64,000 nucleotides of DNA from Pseudomonas sp. SJZ079 (GCF_007993865.1 NZ_VIUH01000006.1:62001-126000), one strand, 5' to 3'; numbered from the stretch's first letter, positions 47,880-57,304 are shown. Notes: generated by a model not told the origin, from the letters alone. A program made the numbers and translations.

Positions 47880-48065
47880 GGCCGATTCTGTTGAAAAAGT
47901 CGCTTTGCCCTAGCGGCCCCAAGAGTGACCGATGAAAAACCCTTTTCTGTGCGTCCCTACGTGAAATCTGAGCCCACAAACCTCTGCCGAATTTTAAGAT
48001 TTCAATCTCAGGCGCCAACTTTTACGTCGTGGTAACCAAGGCCGGCTTTTTCAACAGAATCGGCC
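47880..48065. mobile_element. 186-bp nonautonomous element with 20-bp terminal inverted repeats
   Basis: The left end GGCCGATTCTGTTGAAAAAG is matched by the reverse complement at the right end (CTTTTTCAACAGAATCGGCC, one base differing). There is no transposase inside. Such TCTGTTGAAAAAG ends are known from IS elements, so this is probably a MITE or a deletion remnant. Confidence 0.7.
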
Positions 48066-48138
48066 ACAAGCGGTCGCTCGCTCCCGGACGTTATCGCCCT
48101 GTAGCTGGCGGCGACAGCCCAACTGAGGGGAAGAAACG

Positions 48139-48409
48139 CTAGGGTCTGTTGCCGTTTCATTCGCGGCCGCGCCGTAGCCTGTTTTTGCGCGAGGCAAGGC
48201 ACGAGGAGCGCGGTTTGGTTGTTCCAAATGAGCGACGAGAAACGCCGCATCGCGCAAAAACAGGCCCGGCCCTTCGGGTTGCGCGGGACATGGCCCCCGC
48301 TGTTGTTGCAGGACTTGGCAAGGGAATGACCATTACCTGCGTCCTGCGCCTAATCGGGGGCCATTTCTCGCGGCAACGCGGCTCGCAATGAAACGGCAAC
48401 AGACCCTAG
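48139..48409. mobile_element. 271-bp MITE-like element with 23-bp perfect terminal inverted repeats
   Basis: The left end CTAGGGTCTGTTGCCGTTTC (then ATT) is perfectly matched by AATGAAACGGCAACAGACCC (then TAG) at the right. Both outer ends are CTAG, which may be the target duplication. Inside is another hairpin (CCTGTTTTTGCGCG / CGCGCAAAAACAGG). No coding capacity. Confidence 0.8.
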
Positions 48410-48508
48410 CCAATGGTCATCTTGTCGAGTGCTGACGGACCCACCAATATGGCCATGCGCCACCACATTTGGCACAGCCCTCGTTTCCTCCTCTTCAAGG
48501 ATGACTAA

Positions 48509-48709
48509 ATGAAGCTCCACAAATTGCGTATTAACGGATTCAAACGTATTCATGCCGCCGAAGCCCAATTCGGAGAGGCAACATTTCTAATTGGTGCGAA
48601 TAATGCTGGAAAAAGCCCTGTTCTATGGGCGATAGGATGGCTTCTTGCAGACAAAGAAAGAATTGATCCCGAATTTTACTACCCAGAGGCTCCCCCGGTG
48701 TCAGGATAG
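48509..48709 (+). pseudogene. N-terminal remnant of an OLD/RecF-like AAA ATPase
   Basis: Sixty-six codons give MKLHKLRINGFKRIHAAEAQ and then FLIGANNAGKSPVLWAIGWL, the first strand and Walker A of OLD-family/SMC-like ATPases, with Ser of the loop replaced by Pro. Normal proteins of this type have 400-700 residues; the frame stops after FYYPEAPPVSG. Base composition is AT-richer than the surroundings. It looks like the left-over end of a defence-type gene brought in by transfer. Confidence 0.6.
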
Positions 48710-48837
48710 TTGCCGCCTGATCGGATTCATCACATGGCCGGATCAAGGCCAATAGCTGTTACCCAGGCTTTGACGATTCGAGCGTATTGCCTAGTGGCTC
48801 CACTCCCTCTTGCGCCCCCCCTCATATACCCCCCCGC

Positions 48838-49767
48838 TCACAAAGCATTCATTTCAGCAATATCACGCACCACCTGATCTGCAGAGCGGTCGAACATCGC
48901 CTGCTCCTGCGCATCCAGAGACAACTCGATCACCCGCGCAACCCCCTCCTCTGCCAGCACACACGGGACACCCATGGCAATATCTGTCCGCCCGTACTCG
49001 CCCTCGAGAATCGCGACCGCCGGCAAAATGCGGTTTCGCCCATTGGCGATAGCGTCCACCATCTGTGCAATTGCCACGCCCGGCGCATCGCAGGCGCTCC
49101 CCAGCTTCTTCAAACCGAGAATCTCGCCGCCACCCTGACGTGTGCGCTCCACAATCCGCTCTATCTGCTGACTGGACAGGAAGTGAGACAGCGGCACCGA
49201 ACCGACCGCACAGTATCGCATCAGCGGCACCATGCTATCGCCATGCCCCCCCAGCACCAGCGCCGTGATATCCCGAACAGAAAACCCTGTCTCCTCAGCA
49301 ATGAAACACTTCATGCGCGCTGTATCCAGCACCCCCGCCTGCCCGAACACCCTGCCGCGTCCCAGCCCACTGAGACACCAAGCCCGATAGGTCAGCACGT
49401 CAACCGGGTTCGACACCACCAACACCGTCGCCGCCGGAGCATGACGATTAATATCCAGCATGATGCTATCGAGAATTGGCAGATTGATACTCAATACATC
49501 CTGGCGCGACTGACCTGGCTTGCGGGGCACCCCCGCCGTAATCACCACTAGGTCAGAATCCTGCAGCATTTCGGCATTGGACCCACCGTAAACCCGGGTA
49601 TCAGAACCTGACTCAACTGCCGCCTGCCAGACGTCCAGCGCCTTGCCCTGTGCCAACTCACCCTGCACATCAATCAACATCAACTCACGACAGAACTCTT
49701 CCCGGGCGATGATCTGAGCCGCCGCCTCACCCACCATACCGGCACCCACAATTGATAGCTTGTTCAC
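48838..49767 (-). CDS. mdh: malate dehydrogenase, LDH-like type
   Basis: This 309-residue NAD-dependent enzyme has the Rossmann motif IVGAGMVGEAAA, the substrate-loop Arg of malate dehydrogenases (GVPRKPGQSR, where lactate dehydrogenases have Gln), VVSNPVDVLTY and the catalytic His in LGGHGDSMV. It belongs to the tetrameric LDH-like MDH group. GTG at 49767 is taken as start because AGGAGGTG precedes it. GC is lower than in the steroid operons, fitting acquisition with the accessory stretch. Confidence 0.92.
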   Translation of the reverse strand: MNKLSIVGAGMVGEAAAQIIAREEFCRELMLIDVQGELAQGKALDVWQAAVESGSDTRVYGGSNAEMLQDSDLVVITAGVPRKPGQSRQDVLSINLPILDSIMLDINRHAPAATVLVVSNPVDVLTYRAWCLSGLGRGRVFGQAGVLDTARMKCFIAEETGFSVRDITALVLGGHGDSMVPLMRYCAVGSVPLSHFLSSQQIERIVERTRQGGGEILGLKKLGSACDAPGVAIAQMVDAIANGRNRILPAVAILEGEYGRTDIAMGVPCVLAEEGVARVIELSLDAQEQAMFDRSADQVVRDIAEMNAL

Positions 49768-50116
49768 CTCACACCTCCTCGCGGCGCGCGCCACCAGCAC
49801 CACGCCCACCTATATAGAGAAGTATTACCCGCTAATGCAAAAAGGCCACCCGAAGGTGGCCTGTAGTTATTCTCTGCCTGTGCTTGAGCGACTTCGTTTG
49901 ACTCCCGATGCCTTTGATACTGGCGGTTTCTGTCTTCGCCCTCTGCTCATTTTCGTCTTCGTTCAGGACGGCGCCCTGGGCTTCGATAGCCTCCGCGAAG
50001 CCTTAGCCCATGGTCTTCTTCTGGCCGGTTTCTGCCTGTCTCGACCGGCCGCTCTGGATCGGCAGCGGCCTGTCAGGACCGGCAACTACCGGCCAAAAGG
50101 ACAGTCGGCAGGCTGT
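49768..50116. other. 349-bp stretch without a recognised gene
   Basis: Holds the minus-strand terminator at 49836-49862. A plus-strand frame of 127 codons (49760-50143) starts inside the mdh coding region, has no ribosome binding site and matches nothing I know, so no gene is called. Confidence 0.6.
49836..49862 (-). terminator. rho-independent terminator of the AraC-type gene
   Basis: On the minus strand AGGCCACC-TTCG-GGTGGCCT is followed by TTTTTGC. It would end transcripts coming from the AraC-type gene before mdh. Confidence 0.8.
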
Positions 50117-51088
50117 CTAATTATGAAGTGCTACCGGCGGTAAGGTGTCGCTCTTATAGGCATTAATGTCATTGGTTCGTCCGCGCAACACTGCCATGTC
50201 TCGCTTGGGTGGCACGCCAAACAAACGGCTGTATTCTCGGCTGAACTGGGAGGGGCTTTCGTAGCCGACCTTGAAGGCCGCGCTCGATACATCCAGGTGC
50301 TCGTTCAACATCAAGCGTCTTGCCTCGTTCAACCGCAGCCACTTCTGGTACTGCAGCGGGCTCATCGCGGTGAGTTGGCGGAAGTGGTGATGAAAGGTCG
50401 GTGCGCTCATCTGCACCCGTGCGGCGAGCTCCTCGACGCGCAGCGGCGAGGCGTAGTGCAGCTTCAGCCAGTCAATGGCCTTGGCAATTCGATAACCCTG
50501 ACCATCGACAGCAGTGATCTGGCGCAGTCTGGCCGCCTGGTCACTCAGCAGCAGCCGGTAGTGAATTTCTCGCTGGATCAATGGCGCGAGCACAGGGATG
50601 GCTTCGGGTTCATCCAGCAGCGCCAACAGACGCCCGAACGAGGCTAACAAAGTCGGGGTCGCCGAACCGATTCCCACGCTCGTCCCAACGGCTTTATCAC
50701 GACTTGGCGGTAGGCCGCCCTGGGCAATCAACTCAGCCAGCATGCGCAGGTCGAGCTTCAAGGTCAGCCCCAGACAGGGCTGCTCCGGGCTCGCCACCAT
50801 CACCTCCGAGTTGGCGGGCAGATCCAGCGAGGTGATCAGAAATCGCGAGGTGTCATATAGATACCCCTCACCGCCTACCCACAGGCGCTTCTCGCCCCGG
50901 GCGACGAGGATGATGCTCGGCTCGACCATGCAGACGACCGGGGCCGATGGATGTTCACGGCGAAAGAAGCCGAGGCCGGCGATAGGCGTTGCGTAATCAC
51001 CCGGTTGGGTGATCCGGGCGCCAATGATCTGCGCAAGCGCCTCTTGGGGCGATGTGCTCTGAGCCAGGGTGTCGTTGTTGATGGTCAT
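50117..51088 (-). CDS. AraC-family transcriptional regulator
   Basis: The 323-residue product has the AraC_N-type ligand domain (residues about 20-180, MVEPSIILVARGEKRLWVGG) and a C-terminal double helix-turn-helix (about 210-300, with MSPLQYQKWLRLNEARRLML and SSAAFKVGYESPSQFSREYS). It is divergent from a hydrolase and MFS gene pair, which it probably controls; an inverted repeat GGATTA-N6-TAATCC lies between at 51163. It is unlike the LuxR-type regulators of the steroid boxes. Confidence 0.9.
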   Translation of the reverse strand: MTINNDTLAQSTSPQEALAQIIGARITQPGDYATPIAGLGFFRREHPSAPVVCMVEPSIILVARGEKRLWVGGEGYLYDTSRFLITSLDLPANSEVMVASPEQPCLGLTLKLDLRMLAELIAQGGLPPSRDKAVGTSVGIGSATPTLLASFGRLLALLDEPEAIPVLAPLIQREIHYRLLLSDQAARLRQITAVDGQGYRIAKAIDWLKLHYASPLRVEELAARVQMSAPTFHHHFRQLTAMSPLQYQKWLRLNEARRLMLNEHLDVSSAAFKVGYESPSQFSREYSRLFGVPPKRDMAVLRGRTNDINAYKSDTLPPVALHN

Positions 51089-51162
51089 GTCTGCCTATAC
51101 CTCGTGAACGAACTCTAACTCGCCAGCCCGCGCCCTTCCCACCGAGAAAATGAAAGCTCATC

Positions 51163-51180
51163 GGATTAGGCAAGTAATCC
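51163..51180. promoter_or_regulatory. inverted repeat in the AraC/hydrolase divergent region
   Basis: GGATTAGGCAAGTAATCC is a perfect six-base inverted repeat with a six-base gap, 83 bp before the hydrolase ATG. A candidate site for the AraC-type regulator. Confidence 0.45.
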
Positions 51181-51262
51181 AGCGAAATGCGCTACAGGAC
51201 ATACAAGCAGCGCCGGAGAATGTGTCCCTATCGGGCAACAACTCAACGGCAAGGAATATCAC

Positions 51263-52285
51263 ATGAAAAACATGCTGCTGGCCTTAGGGCTGCTCATCAG
51301 CTCTTTCTCATCAATGGGAGCCGACAGGTCTAATGGGGCGGACAACTTCTACCAGAGTGACAAGGTGACCGTGCAAAAGGTCTCCTTTAACAATCAATAC
51401 GGGATGAAGGTGGCAGCCAACCTGTTCACCCCGAAGGGCCTCGACGCCAAAGCCAAGCATGCCGCCATCATCGTCGGCCACCCGATGGGCGCGGTGAAGG
51501 AGCAGAGCGCAAACCTCTACGCGACCAAAATGGCTGAGCAAGGCTTCGTCACGCTGTCGCTGGATCTGTCCTTCTGGGGGGAAAGTGCGGGCACCCCGCG
51601 TAACGCCGTATCCCCTGACATCTACGCCGAAGACTTCAGCGCCGCCGTGGATTTTCTCGGTACCCAGCCGTTGGTCGATCGTCAGCGCATCGGCGCCATT
51701 GGCATCTGCGGCAGCGGCAGTTTCGTCATCAGCGCCGCCAAGATCGATCCACGCTTGAAGGCTATTGCAACCGTCAGCATGTATGACATGGGGGCGGCCA
51801 ACCGCAACGGTTTGCAGCATGCCGTGACCCTGGAGCAACGCCGGCAGATCATCCGCGAGGCGGCCGAGCAGCGCTATGCAGAATTCCAGGGTGGTGCAAC
51901 CCAGCTCACCGGCGGCACACCGCTGAAGCTGACCGGTAACCCAATAGGTGATGAGTTCTACGACTTCTATCGCACCCCGCGAGGCGAAGTCACACCTGCC
52001 GGCGCTACACCACAAACAACCACCATGCCGACGCTGACCAGCAACGTGAAGTTCATGAACTTCTACCCCTTCAATGACATCGAGACCATCTCGCCACGCC
52101 CGCTGCTGTTCATCACCGGCGCTGAAGCACATTCGCGCGAATTCAGTGAGGACGCCTTCCAGCGCGCAGCCGAGCCCAAGGAACTGGTGATCATTCCGGG
52201 AGCCGGCCATGTGGATCTGTACGACCGGGTCAACCTGATCCCGTTCGCCAAACTCACCGCGTTCTTCCAGAGCAATCTGCAGTAA
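51263..52285 (+). CDS. exported alpha/beta-hydrolase, dienelactone-hydrolase-like
   Basis: The 340-residue product has a signal peptide (MKNMLLALGLLISSFSSMGA) and an alpha/beta-hydrolase fold. The nucleophile elbow reads AIGICGSGSF with Cys149, as in dienelactone-hydrolase-like members, and the His is probably in IPGAGHVDLYD near the C-terminus. It is the first gene of a pair with the MFS transporter. Similar AraC-hydrolase-MFS sets occur in many proteobacteria; the substrate is not known. Confidence 0.8.
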   Translation: MKNMLLALGLLISSFSSMGADRSNGADNFYQSDKVTVQKVSFNNQYGMKVAANLFTPKGLDAKAKHAAIIVGHPMGAVKEQSANLYATKMAEQGFVTLSLDLSFWGESAGTPRNAVSPDIYAEDFSAAVDFLGTQPLVDRQRIGAIGICGSGSFVISAAKIDPRLKAIATVSMYDMGAANRNGLQHAVTLEQRRQIIREAAEQRYAEFQGGATQLTGGTPLKLTGNPIGDEFYDFYRTPRGEVTPAGATPQTTTMPTLTSNVKFMNFYPFNDIETISPRPLLFITGAEAHSREFSEDAFQRAAEPKELVIIPGAGHVDLYDRVNLIPFAKLTAFFQSNLQ

Positions 52286-52462
52286 TTGATCGGTGCCTGA
52301 GATAGGCAGCGTTGCTCTCGCGGTACCGATCCTGGTGCCGCGTTTCAGCATCTGTACCCCGCCTTGAGTCAGCTTTTCAGCAAGGCTTCGGCTAATGACA
52401 GAGACCCCGCGCCTGCCAATTGCAACGGCGGTGCGCATCTAAAAACCCAGGCCCTTCTATCC

Positions 52463-53686
52463 ATGACCGATCAAGTTGTCTCCCCGCAAAGTCGCCAGCC
52501 ATCCTGGGGCGCGGTTCTCGCCATGTCGCTCGCCGCATTTGCGCTGGTGGCTTCGGAGTTCATGCCCGTCAGCCTGCTGACGCCCATTGCAACCGACCTG
52601 CACATCAGCGAGGGGCAGGCCGGCCAGAGTATTTCCGTCTCGGGGCTGTTCGCTTTGTTGACCTGTCTGGTCATCGCCGCGGTGGCGGCACGGGTCGAGC
52701 GAAAACTGCTGCTCCTGTGCCTGACGGTGCTGATGATCGTTTCCGCAACGGTGGTGGCCTTCGCGCCGAACTACAGCCTGTTCATGGTTGGCCGCGCGCT
52801 GATTGGCGTCGCCATTGGCGGCTTCTGGTCACTGTCGGCGGCTACCGCCATGCGCCTGGTGGCGGATGACCAAGTGCCGCGCGCGTTGGCAGTGGTCAAT
52901 GGCGGTAATGCCCTGGCCACAGTGATTGCGGCGCCCCTGGGCAGCTTCCTCGGTGCGCTGATCGGCTGGCGGGGTTCGGCTTTTTGTATTGTGCCGGTCG
53001 CCGCGATTGCCGCCGTATGGCTGCTGTTCAGCTTCCCCAAGATGAAGACCGAGCGTCGCGCCGCAAGCGGCAATCTATTCAGCTTGATGAAGAGCCTGCC
53101 GGTGGCGCTGGGCATGGTGGCGGTTGGTGTGTTTTTCATGGGTCAGTTCATGCTGTTCACCTATTTGCGACCGTTTTTGGAAACAGTCAGCCAGGTCAGC
53201 GCCTCCATGCTGTCACTCATGCTGTTCGTGCTGGGGGCGGCTGGCCTGGCGGGCACTTTCCTGATTGAAGGCTTCCTGAACAAAGGCCTGTATCGGACCT
53301 TGATCACCATCCCGATGCTGATGGCCGTCATTGCCCTTGCGCTCGTTGCGTTGGGTGGCTCGGCGATGACTGCAGCCGTCTTGCTGGGTTTCTGGGGCTT
53401 GGTTGCAACGGCAGCGCCGGTCGGCTGGTGGTTATGGCTGGCGAGAACCCTGCCAAATGATACGGAAGCGGGCGGCGCGCTGATGGTAGCGGTGGTTCAG
53501 CTGGCGATTGCTTCAGGCGCTACCTTTGGCGGGTTGGCCTTCGACCTGAGTGGGTATCGAGCGACCTTCGAATTGAGCGCGGCTGTGCTGGTGATTGCGG
53601 CCGCATTCGCCTACCTGGCTGGCCGAGCATCATCAAGGAAACCTGTGGCTACTGCCGCTGCCCCAGCCTGCGGGGTACTGGATTAA
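52463..53686 (+). CDS. MFS exporter (DHA1 type)
   Basis: The 407-residue protein has about 12 hydrophobic segments and the DHA1 motifs ASEFMPVSLLTPIATDLHIS near TM1 and GRALIGVAIGGFWSLSAATA in TM4-5. It resembles the NepI/AraJ group of sugar or nucleoside efflux proteins. The ATG at 52463 is chosen because earlier frames lack membrane character. It follows the exported hydrolase, so the two may process and expel one compound. Confidence 0.88.
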   Translation: MTDQVVSPQSRQPSWGAVLAMSLAAFALVASEFMPVSLLTPIATDLHISEGQAGQSISVSGLFALLTCLVIAAVAARVERKLLLLCLTVLMIVSATVVAFAPNYSLFMVGRALIGVAIGGFWSLSAATAMRLVADDQVPRALAVVNGGNALATVIAAPLGSFLGALIGWRGSAFCIVPVAAIAAVWLLFSFPKMKTERRAASGNLFSLMKSLPVALGMVAVGVFFMGQFMLFTYLRPFLETVSQVSASMLSLMLFVLGAAGLAGTFLIEGFLNKGLYRTLITIPMLMAVIALALVALGGSAMTAAVLLGFWGLVATAAPVGWWLWLARTLPNDTEAGGALMVAVVQLAIASGATFGGLAFDLSGYRATFELSAAVLVIAAAFAYLAGRASSRKPVATAAAPACGVLD

Positions 53687-53854
53687 CTAAGCCCGCCTAG
53701 CTACTACCAGTTGGTCGAAAGCTGCGCTATGCCAAATGACGCCAACGGGTCGATTTAGGCCAGTCGCCAGAGCTATGAAGTCGCGCGCCGCAACCGACAG
53801 CACTGCGCAAAAAACCGGGAACGCCAGCCAAGTAGCCTTGAGTGAAGCCCCATA

Positions 53855-53881
53855 GAAAAACCGGGCCTGCTGGCCCGGTTT
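53855..53881 (-). terminator. rho-independent terminator of the hsaC-to-SDR operon
   Basis: On the minus strand AACCGGGCC-AGCA-GGCCCGGTT is followed by TTTTC, 20 bp after the SDR stop codon. Confidence 0.85.
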
Positions 53882-53900
53882 GCTTACTCGCTACGCCGGC

Positions 53901-54776
53901 TTAGCTGCCATAGACCTTCTGCGCCGGCACCGCCTGGGCGATCAGCTGCTGCACCGCCTCGCCGACCTCGGTAGCCAGCCAGCGTCCGCCCTTGTCCAGT
54001 TCCGGGCCCTTGCGCCAGCCGTCGGCGATCGACAGCTTACCGCCCTCGACCTCGAACAGCCGCCCGCTGACCGTCTGCGACGCCTCCGAGCCGAGCCAGA
54101 CCAGCAGCGGCGCGACGTTTTCCGGGGCAAAGTAATCGAAGCCCTGCTCCGGCTTCTGCATCACCGCGGCGAACACCTGCTCGGTCATGCCGGTGCGCGC
54201 GGCCGGGGCCAGGGCGTTGGCGGTGATGCCATAGCGCGCCAGTTCGGCGGCCTGGACCAGGGTCAACGCAGCGATGCCGCCCTTGGCCGCGGCGTAGTTG
54301 GACTGGCCGATGGAGCCTTGCAGGCCGGCGCCTGAGCTGGTGTTGATGATGCGCGCCTTGACCGTCTGCCCGCCCTTGGCCTGCTCGCGCCAGTATTTGA
54401 CCGCGTGGCTGGCCAGGCAGAAGTGGCCCTTGAGGTGCACCGCCATCACCGCGTCCCAGTCGGCCTCGGTGAGACTGGCGAACATGCGGTCGCGGCAGAT
54501 GCCGGCGTTGTTCACCAGCACGTGCAGGTCGCCGAAATCGTCGATGGCCTGGCGCACGATTTCACCGGCAGCCGCGTAATCGGTGATATTGCCGCTGTTG
54601 GCGCGGGCCTCGCCGCCCGCGCCGCGAATCTCGGCCACCACCGCCTCGGCGGCGGCAGCATTGATGTCGTTGACCAGCACCTTGGCGCCTGCGGCGGCGA
54701 AGGCCAGCGCATAGGCCTTGCCCAGGCCGCCACCGGCGCCGGTGATGATGACTACGCGGTCTTTGCAAATAGGCAT
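53901..54776 (-). CDS. SDR of the 17beta-HSD4 / 3-hydroxyacyl-CoA dehydrogenase type
   Basis: The 291-residue product starts CKDRVVIITGAGGGLGKAYA, has NDIN after the second strand, NNAG, a Ser 13 residues before the active Tyr and YAAAK. This pattern fits the SDR part of multifunctional enzyme type 2 and the actinobacterial Hsd4A/Rv3548c group, which oxidise 3-hydroxyacyl-CoA or 17-hydroxy steroids. The ATG at 54776 has TTGGAG before it. It is the last gene of the long operon, beyond palindromic repeat D. Confidence 0.85.
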   Translation of the reverse strand: MPICKDRVVIITGAGGGLGKAYALAFAAAGAKVLVNDINAAAAEAVVAEIRGAGGEARANSGNITDYAAAGEIVRQAIDDFGDLHVLVNNAGICRDRMFASLTEADWDAVMAVHLKGHFCLASHAVKYWREQAKGGQTVKARIINTSSGAGLQGSIGQSNYAAAKGGIAALTLVQAAELARYGITANALAPAARTGMTEQVFAAVMQKPEQGFDYFAPENVAPLLVWLGSEASQTVSGRLFEVEGGKLSIADGWRKGPELDKGGRWLATEVGEAVQQLIAQAVPAQKVYGS

Positions 54777-54872
54777 TTTGTTCTCCAAGAATTCCAGGAC
54801 TACATCGGTCTACGGGGTGGGCCTTGCCCCACTATGTACAAACCGCTGCAAGGCTCTGTTAAGGATGTTCGC

Positions 54873-55013
54873 CAGGTGTTTTCAAAGCGTCGCGAGCGAA
54901 GAGGAGGCAAGGTGGGACGACGACTGAAAAGCGGAGTTTACGAGGCGTAAATGAGCATTTTCAGTCGTCGTCCCAACGCAGCATCGTCGAGCGCAGCAGC
55001 TTTGAATCACCTG
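54873..55013. repeat. intra-operon palindromic repeat, copy D (GCATT core family)
   Basis: Ends CAGGTGTTTTCAAAGC and GCTTTGAATCACCTG face each other; the core CTGAAAAGCGGAGTTTACGA then GTAAATGAGCATTTTCAG is shared with copy C. It separates fadA6 from the last SDR gene. Confidence 0.8.
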
Positions 55014-55014
55014 T

Positions 55015-56163
55015 TCACAATCGTTCGATGATGGTGACATTGGCTTGGCCGCCCCCCTCGCACATGGTCTGCAGGCCGTAGCGGCCGCCGCTGCGTTCCA
55101 GTTCATGCAGCAGGCTGCACATCAGCCGGGTGCCGGTGGCGCCGAGCGGATGGCCGAGGGCGATGGCGCCGCCGTTGACGTTGGTTTGCGCGTGGGGGTA
55201 GCCGGTTTCCTTGAGCCAGGCCATGGCCACCGAGGCGAAGGCCTCGTTGATCTCCACCCGGTCGATGTCGTCCAGGCGCATGCCGGCGCGTTTGAGTGCG
55301 TACTCGGTGGCCGGGATCGGTGCGGTGAGCATCCAGATCGGGTCTTCGGCGCGCACGCTGATGTGCTGGATGCGCGCGCGCGGGGTCAGGTCGTAGCGTT
55401 TGAGCGCCGCCGCGGAGACGATCAGCATCGCGCTGGCGGCGTCGCAGGTCTGGCTGGACACCGCGGCGGTGACCCGGTCGCAGCCGAACAAGAAGTCCAG
55501 TTCGGCCATCTTCGCCAGCGTGGTCTGGCGCGGTGTCTCGTCCTGCTCGACCCCGGCCAGCGGCACGATTTCGCGGGCGAAGCGGCCTTCGCCGATGGCG
55601 CGCAGGGCGCGCTCATGGGATTCCAGGGCATAGGCTTCGAGCGCTTCGCGCGACAGCCCCCACTTCTCGGCGATCATCTGCGCCGCCTTGAACTGGGTCG
55701 GTGGTTGCTTGCCGTAACGCCGCACCCAGCCCTCGGAGCCGGAGAAGGGATCGCTGAAACCCAGCGGCTCGGCGGCGGTCATGGCCGAGGAGATGGGAAT
55801 CTGGGTCATGGTCTGCACACCGCCGGCGATCACCACGTCCTGGGTGCCACTCATCACCGCCTGGGCGGCGAAATGCACGGCCTGCTGCGAGGAGCCGCAC
55901 TGGCGGTCGATGGTGGTGCCGGGCACCGCCTGCGACAGGCCCGCAGCCAGCCAACTGGTGCGGGCGATATCGCCGGCCAGCGGGCCGATGGTGTCGACGC
56001 AGCCGAAGATCACGTCGTCGTACTCGTGGTCGGGAATGCCGTTGCGCTCGACCAGCGCGCGCAGCACATGGGCGCCCAGGTCGGCGGCGTGGATCTGGCT
56101 CAAGCCGCCCTTGCGCCGCCCGGTGGGGCTGCGCAGGGCATCGACTATATAGGCCTCGGGCAT
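55015..56163 (-). CDS. fadA6: thiolase FadA6, C/D-ring
   Basis: The 382-residue thiolase matches mycobacterial FadA6 as I recall it: [40 protein letters not shown] with the nucleophile Cys89, [15 protein letters not shown] and the end [18 protein letters not shown]. FadA6 releases acetyl-CoA in the last steps of HIP breakdown. ATG at 56163 has GAGGTA before it. It lies in the same operon as ipdA, ipdB, ipdC and echA20. Confidence 0.93.
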   Translation of the reverse strand: MPEAYIVDALRSPTGRRKGGLSQIHAADLGAHVLRALVERNGIPDHEYDDVIFGCVDTIGPLAGDIARTSWLAAGLSQAVPGTTIDRQCGSSQQAVHFAAQAVMSGTQDVVIAGGVQTMTQIPISSAMTAAEPLGFSDPFSGSEGWVRRYGKQPPTQFKAAQMIAEKWGLSREALEAYALESHERALRAIGEGRFAREIVPLAGVEQDETPRQTTLAKMAELDFLFGCDRVTAAVSSQTCDAASAMLIVSAAALKRYDLTPRARIQHISVRAEDPIWMLTAPIPATEYALKRAGMRLDDIDRVEINEAFASVAMAWLKETGYPHAQTNVNGGAIALGHPLGATGTRLMCSLLHELERSGGRYGLQTMCEGGGQANVTIIERL

Positions 56164-56238
56164 GGGGTACCTCGGTTGCAAATGGACTCAAAAAAGCCTG
56201 TCCCGCTGCGCTTGGCGGAGTGGGTCAGGTTGTCGGGG

Positions 56239-57294
56239 CTAAAAGGTCTGCCCGGCACCCGGGCTCAGCGCGCCGGCAAACAGCGCCTCACGCACCCGCG
56301 CCTTGTGCCAGCCGCGGTCGCCCCAGACCTTGTCCAGGGCCCAGGCGCGCTTCATGAACAGCTGCAGGTCGACCTCCCAGGTGTAGCCCATGGCGCCATG
56401 CACCTGGATAGCATGCTTGGCCGCCAGCAAGGCGGCCTCGGCGCAGGCCAGCTTGGCGTGGGAGACCTGTACCGCCGCCCCCGGTTGATCCTCGCTGACC
56501 GCGTAGGCGGCGCGGTACAGCGGGCCCTTGGCGAATTCGATGTGCACCGCGACATTGGCCATCAGGTGCTTGACCGCCTGGAAGGAGCCGACCGGTTTGC
56601 CGAACTGCTTGCGCTCGAAGCTGTAGTCCACCGCCAGATCGACCATGCGCTTGGCCAGGCCGAGCAACTGCGCCGCCGTGGCCAGGGCGCCACGATTGCC
56701 GGTGGCGGCCCACAGCGCCCGGCCCTGCTCGCCGGCGGCCACGCAGGTGGCGGCGCTCGGCGTCCAGTCGAGGCGAAACAACTGGCGGCTGGGGTCGACC
56801 GACTGGTTACGGCTCAACTGCACCGCCGCACGCGGCACTGCATGTACTTCATCGCCATGGGGCAACAGCAGCAGGTCGGCAACGTGCGCGTCGCTCACCA
56901 AGGGGTTACCCGGTTGGCCCACCGCCAGGCGTGCGCGACCCTCGGCCACGCGGGTCAGCCACTGTTCCTTGAAGGCTTGCTGCGCATCGTCCAGCGCGGC
57001 GAGCAGCGGCACGCCGACCAGCATGCATTCCACCAGCGGTTCCGCCAGGCCGGCATAGCCGCATTCCTGGGCCAGCAGGACGAAGTCCAGCTCGCGCAGG
57101 CCCAGGCCGCCGTAGGCTTCCGGCACGCTGAGGGCGGTCAGGCCCAGTTCGGCGAGCTGCGCCCAGAGCTCGTCGCTGCGCCCGCTTGCGGTCTGCCAGA
57201 GTTCGCGAATGCGCTCGGGGGTGACCTCGTTGGTCAGGAAGCTCCTGACGTTGGCCTGGAACAGCAGTTGATCATTAGTAAAACTGAAGTTCAT
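56239..57294 (-). CDS. acyl-CoA dehydrogenase, short partner subunit
   Basis: The 351-residue product has a divergent acyl-CoA dehydrogenase fold (VPEAYGGLGLRELDFVLLAQ, FERKQFGKPVGSFQAVKHLM, QVHGAMGYTWEVDLQLFMKR). It is shorter than typical members (about 380-390) and belongs to the subunits that pair with a longer one in steroid degraders; the longer one is the neighbour at 57305. In the HIP pathway the FadE31-FadE33 group fits by position. Confidence 0.85.
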   Translation of the reverse strand: MNFSFTNDQLLFQANVRSFLTNEVTPERIRELWQTASGRSDELWAQLAELGLTALSVPEAYGGLGLRELDFVLLAQECGYAGLAEPLVECMLVGVPLLAALDDAQQAFKEQWLTRVAEGRARLAVGQPGNPLVSDAHVADLLLLPHGDEVHAVPRAAVQLSRNQSVDPSRQLFRLDWTPSAATCVAAGEQGRALWAATGNRGALATAAQLLGLAKRMVDLAVDYSFERKQFGKPVGSFQAVKHLMANVAVHIEFAKGPLYRAAYAVSEDQPGAAVQVSHAKLACAEAALLAAKHAIQVHGAMGYTWEVDLQLFMKRAWALDKVWGDRGWHKARVREALFAGALSPGAGQTF

Positions 57295-57304
57295 GGGCGA
57301 CTCC

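Larger units (their letters stand above)
47801..48508. other. gene-free stretch holding two small inverted-repeat elements
   Basis: These 708 bp have no credible gene. They hold a 186-bp and a 271-bp element (listed separately) with 73 bp between and about 100 bp after, in which I see nothing else. Confidence 0.7.

Noticed and set aside
49760..50143. 127-codon plus-strand frame near mdh
   Set aside because: Begins inside mdh coding sequence, no ribosome binding site, no recognisable domain, and crosses a terminator.
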